A stretch of 24,599 bases of DNA, from contig DBCG01000129.1 in assembly GCA_002292945.1 (NCBI GenBank), forward strand, positions 14,392 to 38,990, in the 5' to 3' direction. The first letter of the stretch is position 1, and each line of letters starts with the position of its first letter. The DNA is from Proteobacteria bacterium UBA964 (lineage in GTDB: Bacteria > Pseudomonadota > Gammaproteobacteria > Steroidobacterales > Steroidobacteraceae). This document shows, piece by piece, positions 15,987 through 22,213 of the stretch. A model generated the notes under the pieces. It did not search any database and was not told where the DNA came from. It saw only the letters and a list, made by a program, of their open reading frames with translations. Position numbers and translations under genes: made by a program.

Positions 15987-16996
15987 CGCTTCTCGACCGC
16001 TGCCGGGCGCGTCTCGCTGGGCTCGACCGCCGCGTCGTGTTGCCCGAGGCGCATGATCCGCGCGTGCTCCAAGCTGCGCGCCGTTTGAGAGACGAAGGTG
16101 TTCTGCAGCCGGTGCTGATCGGCGCTGCCGCCGCCGTGACGGAGGCTGCGGCGACCGCAGGGGTGGTGCTCGGCGACCTTGAGATCATCGACCCGACATC
16201 CTCGCCGCATTCTGATGGTCTCGCTGCCGCCTATCTTGAGGCGCGACCTGATAGCCGGCCGGAGATCGCGCGGCGCCTGGTGCGCAAGCCGCTTTTCCAC
16301 GCCGGCCTGATGCTCCGGTCCGGTCTCGTCGATGGCATGGTGGCCGGTGCGGACTCCCCCTCGGCGCGTGTCATCGAAGCGGTGATGATGACCGTCGGCG
16401 CGGCGACCGGCATCACAACACCCTCGAGCTGCTTTCTGATGGGTTTCGAAGCCGCTGAGGGCCGGCCCGAGGAGCTCCTGTTTGCGGACTGCGCGCTCAA
16501 CATCGATCCGGACCCCTCTCAGCTCGCAGACATCGCCATCGCCTCGGCGGAGACCTGGCAGGCGCTGCAGGAGCGACCCGCCCGCGTGGCGTTCCTGTCG
16601 TTCTCGACCCACGGCAGTGGCAAGCATCCCGCCGTCGACCGCGTGGTCGAGGCGCTGGCGATCGCCAGGATTCGCAGGCCCGATCTGCTGTTCGAGGGTG
16701 AGTTGCAAGCCGACGCCGCGTTGTCCGAGCGGGTCGCCCGCAAGAAACTCGGTGAGGTGGGTGCGGTCGCAGGGCGTGCCGATGTGCTCGTGTTCCCCGG
16801 CCTCGAGGCCGCCAACATCGCGTACAAATTGGTGCAGCATCTCGCTGGTGCGCGCGCCACGGGCCCTCTGTTGCAGGGGTTCGCTCGACCCGTCAGCGAC
16901 CTCTCGCGCGGCGCCACCGCGGACGACATCGTCGAGACCGCGATCCTGACGCTGGCGCGCGCGGCGCATGGTCAGCCGCGCTCCGCGACCGGTTGA
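15983..16996 (+). CDS. pta: Phosphate acetyltransferase
   Basis: This 337-residue protein is a single-domain phosphate acetyl/butyryltransferase of the length typical of the short Pta type. Motifs include RVVLPEAHDPRVLQAAR, GLVDGMVAGADSPSARVIEA, LSFSTHGSGKHP, LFEGELQADAAL, VFPGLEAANIAYKLVQ and GPLLQGFARPVSDLSRGAT. It would convert acetyl phosphate and CoA to acetyl-CoA and phosphate in the cytoplasm. In sulfonate degraders pta is frequently next to xsc, because Xsc releases acetyl phosphate. Here it is instead coupled to hyuA by a 4-bp overlap, with xsc 3.4 kb away. Its 3' end overlaps the end of the convergent citrate synthase gene by 25 bp, leaving no room for an ordinary terminator between them. 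Confidence 0.93.
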   Translation: MTLLDRCRARLAGLDRRVVLPEAHDPRVLQAARRLRDEGVLQPVLIGAAAAVTEAAATAGVVLGDLEIIDPTSSPHSDGLAAAYLEARPDSRPEIARRLVRKPLFHAGLMLRSGLVDGMVAGADSPSARVIEAVMMTVGAATGITTPSSCFLMGFEAAEGRPEELLFADCALNIDPDPSQLADIAIASAETWQALQERPARVAFLSFSTHGSGKHPAVDRVVEALAIARIRRPDLLFEGELQADAALSERVARKKLGEVGAVAGRADVLVFPGLEAANIAYKLVQHLAGARATGPLLQGFARPVSDLSRGATADDIVETAILTLARAAHGQPRSATG

Positions 16997-18138
16997 TAAG
17001 CACGAGGCCCTTCGCCCGAGTAGGTCGTCAGCGGACGGATGAGGATGTCGTCCTCCACCTGCTCGGCGATGTGCGCCGTCCACCCCGGGATGCGCCCGAG
17101 CGCGAACACCGGTACGAAAAGATCCTGTGGGATCCCCTGCAGGTGGTAGATCACGCCGGCATAGAAATCCACGTTCACGTTGACGCCGAGCCGCGAGTAC
17201 GGACGCATCGCCTCGACCACGGCCTGCAGCACCGCGAACCAGCGGGGATCGCCCTTCTCGCGCGACAGCGCCTCGGCGCGCGAACGCAGATGGCGCGCGC
17301 GCGGATCTTCGACGCGATACACCCGATGGCCGAAGCCCATGATCGGTTCGCGCGCGTCGCGCTGGCGGCGCACATAGGCCGCCGCCTGATCCGGATCGCC
17401 GATCTCCCGCACCATCCGCATGACATCCTCGGCGGCGCCGCCGTGTGCCGGCCCGGAGAGCGCACCGACAGCGGCGGTCATCGCCGCGTAGAAGTCGGCG
17501 CCAGTCGCGGCGACCACGCGCGCGGCGAACGAGGAGGCGTTCGCCCCGTGTTCGGCATGCAGGATGAGATCGATGTCCATCAGCCTGCCGGCTTCCGCGG
17601 ACGGGCGCTCGCCCGACAGCAGGTGCAGGAAACTCGCTGCATGTGACAACGAGGTATCGGGTTCGATCGGGTCCAGACCCCGACGCAGCCGATGGTGGGC
17701 GGCGACGAGCGTTGCGGCCTGCGAAGTGAGGGCGATGCCCTTGGTGACGAGCGCAGCTGGTGAACGATCGTCCGATGCCGGGTCGTACGCGCCGAACGCG
17801 GAGACGGCGGTCCGCAGAACGGTCATCGGATGTGCGTCCCGCAGGCTTGCGAGCAGGTCGCGCATCTGTGGCCGCAGCACACGGTTCTCGGCCAACCCGG
17901 CCTTCACCTGTGCGAGCTGCGCCGCGGTCGGCAGGTCGCCCGCCAGCATGAGATGGCAGATCTCCTCGAAGGTGGCGTGCTCCGCGAGGTCGTGGATGGA
18001 GTAACCGCGATAGCGCAGTTCCCCCGCCCGGCCGTCGATATCGCTGATGCCGGAGCGGGCGAAATGAACGCCTTTCAGACCGCGCTGGACACGCGCTTCT
18101 TCAGGTGCCTGCGGAGCGGCCGTCTCAGGGGCGCTCAT
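16972..18138 (-). CDS. Citrate synthase family protein (citrate or 2-methylcitrate synthase)
   Basis: The 388-residue product is a short, bacterial type II-like citrate synthase. The catalytic triad can be placed at His232 (GPAHGGA), His271 (GFGHRVYRVEDPRA) and Asp324 (VNVDFYAG), and LHAEHGANASSFAARV precedes it. It would condense acetyl-CoA (or propionyl-CoA) with oxaloacetate. CitZ- and PrpC-type proteins cannot be told apart reliably by eye, but the acetyl-CoA-forming genes around it favour citrate. There is a nonconserved N-terminal tail of about 20 residues. The ATG at 18138 overlaps the end of the aminotransferase gene by 14 bp, so the two are co-translated. A citrate synthase dedicated to a catabolic operon suggests high flux into the TCA cycle. 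Confidence 0.9.
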   Translation of the reverse strand: MSAPETAAPQAPEEARVQRGLKGVHFARSGISDIDGRAGELRYRGYSIHDLAEHATFEEICHLMLAGDLPTAAQLAQVKAGLAENRVLRPQMRDLLASLRDAHPMTVLRTAVSAFGAYDPASDDRSPAALVTKGIALTSQAATLVAAHHRLRRGLDPIEPDTSLSHAASFLHLLSGERPSAEAGRLMDIDLILHAEHGANASSFAARVVAATGADFYAAMTAAVGALSGPAHGGAAEDVMRMVREIGDPDQAAAYVRRQRDAREPIMGFGHRVYRVEDPRARHLRSRAEALSREKGDPRWFAVLQAVVEAMRPYSRLGVNVNVDFYAGVIYHLQGIPQDLFVPVFALGRIPGWTAHIAEQVEDDILIRPLTTYSGEGPRAYQPVAERG

Positions 18139-19435
18139 CGGTCAGGGCGTCGCGCAGGTGGGCAGCGATCTCCTCGATGTGCACCGGCTCGGCGATGAAC
18201 GCCGGCGCGATGATCGCGACGTCACCCGTGGTCTTTACATGCAGGCCGCGGTCGAAGAGTCTGCCTTGCAGCTCGGTGCCGCGTACACCGGGCGCCTTTC
18301 CCGGATGCACCTCGATTCCGGCGAGCAGTCCATAGCCACGGACATCCTTCACGATCGGTAGGTCCTGCAGCGCGAACATTGCGTCTTGGAAGGCCGGCGC
18401 CAGAGAACGGGCGCGTTCGAACAGCCGTTCCTTGCGATAGATGTCGAGCGTAGCGAGGCCTGCTGCGCAGGCGGCCGGATGCGCGGAGTAGGTGTAGCCA
18501 TGGAAGAACTCGGTGACCCCGTCCGCGGCGCCGTCGAGGATGGTCTGGTAGATATCGTCCCGCACGGCGATCGCACCCATCGGCTGAGCGCCATTGGTGA
18601 GCGCCTTCGCCATCGTGATCATGTCGGGTGTGACGCCGAAGGACTGCGCGGCGAAGGCCTGTCCCGTGCGGCCGAAGCCGCAGATCACCTCGTCGAACAC
18701 GAGAAGGATGCCGTAACGGGTGCAGATCTCGCGGATGCGTTCCAGATAGCCTTTCGGCGGTACGATGACGCCGGTGGATCCCGCGATCGGCTCGACGAAC
18801 ACCGCTGCGATCCGCTTCTCGCCGACCAGTTGTACGAAGCGCAGCAGGTCGTCGGCGAGCTCCACGCCGACATCGCCCTGCCCGCGCTTGAGGCGGTTCT
18901 CGGGCAGCAGCGTATGGCGCATGTGCAGGACGCCGGGCAGGAGTGTTCCGAAGGCCTCCCGGTTGCGCACCATGCCGCTGAGCGCCGTGCCGCCGATGTT
19001 GACGCCATGATAGGCGCGCTCACGCGATACGAAGTGCGAGCGCTGGCCTTCACCGCGGGCCAGATGGTAGGCCATGGCGATCTTCATCGCGGTGTCGACC
19101 GACTCGGAGCCGGAGTTGCAGAAGAAGACATGGCCGAGGCCAGCCGGCATGAGTGAGGCCACTTCGTCCGCCAGCTTGAACGCCAACGGATGTCCGCGCA
19201 TGAACGAAGGCGTGAAATCAAGCGTCTGCAGCTGCTCGCCGACCGCCTTTGCGATCTCCGGGCGGCAATGTCCCGCAGCGCTGGTGAAGAGCCCTGAACT
19301 GCCGTCTAGGATGCGGTCACCGCGCTCATTCCAGTAGTGCATGCCTGAGGCGCGCACGAACAGCCTCGGTTCGCGTTTGAACGCGCGGTTGTCGGTGAAC
19401 GGCAGCCAATGACTCTCAAGTAAAGAAGCGGACAT
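18125..19435 (-). CDS. Class III aminotransferase, omega-amino acid:pyruvate type (candidate taurine or beta-alanine aminotransferase)
   Basis: This 436-residue PLP enzyme resembles omega-amino acid (beta-alanine):pyruvate aminotransferases. It shows LLESHWLPFTDNRAFKREP at the N-terminus, GMHYWNERGDRILDG, FFCNSGSESVDTAMKIA, RERAYHGVNIGGTALSG, LVFDEVICGFGRTG (PLP-pyridine aspartate) and the PLP lysine Lys277 in MAKALTNGAQPMG. Such enzymes pass the terminal amino group of beta-alanine or similar amines to pyruvate. With xsc nearby, taurine is a plausible donor and sulfoacetaldehyde the product, but that is inferred from context and not visible in the active site. The ATG at 19435 gives the standard N-terminus. 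It lies 20 bp after the IclR gene and overlaps the citrate synthase start by 14 bp. Confidence 0.88.
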   Translation of the reverse strand: MSASLLESHWLPFTDNRAFKREPRLFVRASGMHYWNERGDRILDGSSGLFTSAAGHCRPEIAKAVGEQLQTLDFTPSFMRGHPLAFKLADEVASLMPAGLGHVFFCNSGSESVDTAMKIAMAYHLARGEGQRSHFVSRERAYHGVNIGGTALSGMVRNREAFGTLLPGVLHMRHTLLPENRLKRGQGDVGVELADDLLRFVQLVGEKRIAAVFVEPIAGSTGVIVPPKGYLERIREICTRYGILLVFDEVICGFGRTGQAFAAQSFGVTPDMITMAKALTNGAQPMGAIAVRDDIYQTILDGAADGVTEFFHGYTYSAHPAACAAGLATLDIYRKERLFERARSLAPAFQDAMFALQDLPIVKDVRGYGLLAGIEVHPGKAPGVRGTELQGRLFDRGLHVKTTGDVAIIAPAFIAEPVHIEEIAAHLRDALTDERP

Positions 19436-19455
19436 CTCGATCACCCCCCGGTGTC

Positions 19456-20253
19456 TTACCCCAACGTAGAACTGATCTGCGCCGCGGCCTCGCGAAGGCG
19501 CGGTACGAACTCGATGGCGCGCATCAGCGGCAGGCGCGCGGTGGCGCCTTGAACGGCGAGAGCGGCCACCACTTCGCCACGCGAGTCGGCGACGGGCACG
19601 GCCACGCAGGCCACGCCGATCACGTATTCCTCGTTGTCGACCGCGTAGCCGTTCTGCAGGATGCGGTCGAGCTCCGACTGCAGCACCTGCTGGTCGGTGA
19701 TGGTGCGGTCGGTGAAGCGCTCGAGCGCCATTTTCGAAAGCAGGCGGTCCCGCTCCGCGACACCACGGTGAGCGAGCAGGAGCTTCCCGCTCGCGCAACA
19801 ATGCGGACGCAGCGAGGCGCCGCCGACCGGTAACTGCAGGCGCAGCGGCCAGTCGGCCTCGATACGGTCGAGGTAGATGAGATCGCCGCGATGCATCACG
19901 GCGAGGTTGCAGGACTCACCGATCTCGGCGACCACCCGGCGAAGGATGATGCGGCGCTCGGCCGCCGCGGCGTCGTTGCGCAGGATGTCGAGACCGAAGC
20001 GGGACAGTCGCTGACCCAACGTGTAAGCCCGCCCGTCCGGCTCGCGGGACAGCAGCCCGGCCTCCTCGAACAGGGCGAGGGTGCGGTGCAGGCTGGGCTT
20101 AGGGAGTTCGGTGGCCAGCATGAGTTCCGACAGGGTCACAGGCCGGCCCATCCGCACCAAGACCTCGAGGACCCCGAACGCCTTGAGGGTGGAGGACGTC
20201 TCGTTGACGACGTCCGGGGCTTCGCGCGGGAAAGAGATGACTTGTCCGGTCAT
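19456..20253 (-). CDS. IclR-family transcriptional regulator
   Basis: The 265-residue protein has an N-terminal winged helix (about residues 20-85) with LKAFGVLEVLVRMGRPVTLSEL and PKPSLHRTLALFEEAGLL, followed by the IclR effector-binding domain with CNLAVMHRGDLIYLDRIE, GASLRPHCCASGKLLLA, NEEYVIGVACVAVPV and VAALAVQG. It is the first gene of an operon with the aminotransferase and citrate synthase genes and is divergent from xsc, so it probably controls both sides of the 153-bp gap. The ATG at 20253 is supported by AGGAG 8 nt upstream. The frame is open back to 20361, but that part would cover the divergent promoter. The effector is unknown; taurine, sulfoacetaldehyde or a precursor are candidates. 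Confidence 0.93.
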   Translation of the reverse strand: MTGQVISFPREAPDVVNETSSTLKAFGVLEVLVRMGRPVTLSELMLATELPKPSLHRTLALFEEAGLLSREPDGRAYTLGQRLSRFGLDILRNDAAAAERRIILRRVVAEIGESCNLAVMHRGDLIYLDRIEADWPLRLQLPVGGASLRPHCCASGKLLLAHRGVAERDRLLSKMALERFTDRTITDQQVLQSELDRILQNGYAVDNEEYVIGVACVAVPVADSRGEVVAALAVQGATARLPLMRAIEFVPRLREAAAQISSTLG

Positions 20254-20261
20254 GGTTTCGA

Positions 20262-20266
20262 CTCCT
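20262..20266 (-). promoter_or_regulatory. Ribosome binding site that decides the IclR start
   Basis: AGGAG on the minus strand sits 8 nt before the ATG at 20253-20251 and supports this start over the upstream in-frame ATG at 20361. Confidence 0.7.
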
Positions 20267-20314
20267 GTCCGACGGAATGCCGAGTTGTTCCGCTCAGCGA
20301 GACATAAAACGTTA

Positions 20315-20345
20315 CTAGACGAGACCGCTTGTCTAGCGAAGCGGT
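20315..20345. promoter_or_regulatory. Two overlapping inverted repeats, candidate IclR operator
   Basis: The first dyad is CTAGACGAG (20315-20323), spacer ACCG, CTTGTCTAG (20328-20336), with 8 of 9 positions complementary. The second is ACCGCTT (20324-20330), an 8-bp spacer, and AAGCGGT (20339-20345), a perfect 7-bp match. They share the central CTT, so the two dyads cannot be fully occupied or extruded independently. Together they cover the -35 box of the predicted xsc promoter. Their place in the iclR-xsc gap makes the neighbouring IclR protein the obvious candidate ligand. Confidence 0.6.
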
Positions 20346-20357
20346 TTTGCGTATATA
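20329..20357 (+). promoter_or_regulatory. Predicted sigma70-type promoter of xsc
   Basis: TTGTCT (20329-20334) and TATATA (20352-20357) are 17 bp apart, the optimal spacing, each matching four of six consensus positions. Transcription would start near 20364, giving a leader of about 40 nt before the xsc ATG. The -35 hexamer lies inside both inverted repeats, so regulator binding should directly affect polymerase access. Confidence 0.5.
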
Positions 20358-20406
20358 CCATTTCACCGGGTCAGATGAAACCTCTCTAACAGCAAGACGG
20401 GCAGAT

Positions 20407-22158
20407 ATGACAGTGCAGCGAATGGGGCCCTCCGAGGCCTTGGTTGAGACGATGGTGGCGAACGGGGTCACCCATGTCTTCGGTATCGTCGGGTCGGCGT
20501 TCATGGACGCCCTCGATCTGTTTCCCGCCGCCGGTATACGGTTCGTGCCGGTCGCCCACGAGCAGGGCGCGATCCACATGGCCGACGGCTATGCGCGCGC
20601 ATCGGGACGTCACGGGGTCTGCATCGCGCAGAACGGTCCCGGTGTCACCAACTTCGTCACCGGCGTTGCGGCCGCCTATTGGGCGCATTCCCCGGTGGTG
20701 TTCATCACCCCGGAGTCGGGTTCGATGGGCATGGGGCTCGGCGGTTTCCAGGAGACCGAGCAGTTACCGATCTTCTCGAAGATCACCAAATACCAAGGTC
20801 ACGTGAACAACCCGCGGCGCATGGCCGAGATCACGGCGCGCTGCTTCGACCGTGCGATGCTCGAGATGGGCCCAGCGCAGCTCAACATCCCGCGCGACTA
20901 CTTTTATGGCGACTTCGAGACCGCGATCCCGGCGCCGATCCGCATCGGTCGTGGCCCCGGCGATCCGGCGGATCTCGACCGTGCGGTCGATCTGCTCGCG
21001 CAGGCGCGCTTCCCGGTGATCCTGGCTGGAGGCGGTGTGATCTTCGCCGACGCCCATGCTGAGACGGTGCGCCTCGCTGAGCGTCTCGGTGCGCCGGTCT
21101 GCACCAGCTATTTGCACAATGACGCGTTCCCGGCCTCACACCCGCTGTGGGCGGGTCCGCTCGGCTATCAAGGGTCGAAGGCCGCGATGAAGCTCATCGC
21201 GCAGGCCGATGTGGTGCTCGCGCTCGGCACCCGGCTCGGACCGTTCGGCACGCTGCCACAGCACGGGCTCGATTACTGGCCACGCGACGCCAAGATCATC
21301 CAGATCGACACCGACCCGCGCATGCTGGGCTTGGTCAAGCCCATCAGCGTCGGCATCAACGGTGATGCGCGCGCTGTGGCGCATGCGCTCGTCGAGCGGC
21401 TGGGCTCACGCAGCCTCGCCTGTCAGTCCGATGAGCTCGGGCGCATCGCGCGGATCCGCGCCGAGAAAGAGGCCTGGGAGTCCGAGCTTTCCGCTTGGAC
21501 GCAAGAACGCGATCCTTTCTCGACCGAGGTCGCCCGCGACTCGCGCCACATGCATCCGCGCGAGGTGCTGCGCGAGCTCGAGCGGGCGATGCCGGCGGAT
21601 GCGATGGTCGCCACCGACATCGGCAACATCTGTTCGGTGTCCAACTCGTACCTGCGTTTCGACCGTCCCCGATCGATGTTCGCTGCGATGAGCTTCGGTA
21701 ACTGCGGCTATGCCTTCCCGGTGGTCTGCGGCGCGAAGGTCGCTGCACCCGCGCGTCCCGCGATCGCGTATGTCGGCGATGGCGCCTGGGGCATCAGCTT
21801 CAACGAGATGCTGACCTGCGTACGCGAGCGGATCGGCGTCACGGCGGTGGTCTTCAACAACGGCCAATGGGGCGCAGAGAAAAAGAATCACGTGGACTTC
21901 TATTCCCGTCGCTTCCAGGGCGTGAACCTCGACAACCCGAGCTGGGCTGCGGTGGGGCGTGCCTTTGGTTGCGAGGGCGTGACGGTCGAGCGTCTGGAAG
22001 ACGTCGGACCCGCGCTGCGTGCCTCTGTCGAGAACCAGGCGGCGGGCAAGACCACGATCCTCGAGATGATGGTGACGCAGGAGCTCGGCGATCCGTTCCG
22101 CCGCGACGCGCTGTCCAAGCCCGTCCGGCATCTCGCGAAATATAAGGCTTTCGAGTGA
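20407..22158 (+). CDS. xsc: Sulfoacetaldehyde acetyltransferase
   Basis: This 583-residue thiamine-diphosphate enzyme matches Xsc along its length: VFGIVGSAFMDALDLFPAAG, ARASGRHGVCIAQNGPG, AAYWAHSPVVFITPE, LGGFQETEQLPIFSKITKYQ, TARCFDRAMLEMGPAQLNIP, the ThDP motif beginning VGDGAWG (about residue 456), FNNGQWGAEKKNHVDFYSRRF and ELGDPFRRDALSKPVR near the C-terminus. These set it apart from acetolactate synthases. It converts sulfoacetaldehyde and phosphate to acetyl phosphate and sulfite in the cytoplasm, the desulfonation step in taurine and related C2 sulfonate catabolism. I chose the ATG at 20407; the in-frame start at 20329 would lie upstream of the promoter -10 box. Its Shine-Dalgarno is weak. 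It is divergent from the IclR gene and followed after 55 bp by the TonB receptor. Confidence 0.95.
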   Translation: MTVQRMGPSEALVETMVANGVTHVFGIVGSAFMDALDLFPAAGIRFVPVAHEQGAIHMADGYARASGRHGVCIAQNGPGVTNFVTGVAAAYWAHSPVVFITPESGSMGMGLGGFQETEQLPIFSKITKYQGHVNNPRRMAEITARCFDRAMLEMGPAQLNIPRDYFYGDFETAIPAPIRIGRGPGDPADLDRAVDLLAQARFPVILAGGGVIFADAHAETVRLAERLGAPVCTSYLHNDAFPASHPLWAGPLGYQGSKAAMKLIAQADVVLALGTRLGPFGTLPQHGLDYWPRDAKIIQIDTDPRMLGLVKPISVGINGDARAVAHALVERLGSRSLACQSDELGRIARIRAEKEAWESELSAWTQERDPFSTEVARDSRHMHPREVLRELERAMPADAMVATDIGNICSVSNSYLRFDRPRSMFAAMSFGNCGYAFPVVCGAKVAAPARPAIAYVGDGAWGISFNEMLTCVRERIGVTAVVFNNGQWGAEKKNHVDFYSRRFQGVNLDNPSWAAVGRAFGCEGVTVERLEDVGPALRASVENQAAGKTTILEMMVTQELGDPFRRDALSKPVRHLAKYKAFE

Positions 22159-22184
22159 GCGGCCCGGCCGCAGTGATGGTTGCG

Positions 22185-22206
22185 ATCAATCAGGAATCAA
22201 TCAGGA
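22185..22206 (+). repeat. Perfect tandem 11-bp duplication carrying the Shine-Dalgarno of the TonB receptor gene
   Basis: ATCAATCAGGA occurs twice in direct succession (22185-22195 and 22196-22206). The second copy supplies the AGGAG (22203-22207) that lies 6 nt before the ATG at 22214, and the first gives a decoy AGGA 11 nt further upstream. Copy-number change in this repeat would leave the downstream distance unchanged but alter the leader of the receptor mRNA. Confidence 0.85.
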
Positions 22207-22213
22207 GACCAAG

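Noticed and set aside
15650..17083. Open frame of 477 codons (-) spanning the end of hyuA and all of pta
   Set aside because: It crosses two recognised genes and shows no protein-family pattern.
20254..20361. Upstream in-frame starts extending the IclR gene (to 20361) and xsc (to 20329)
   Set aside because: The extensions would run through the divergent promoter and operator and add residues not expected in either family. The inner starts fit family lengths, and for IclR a good ribosome binding site as well.
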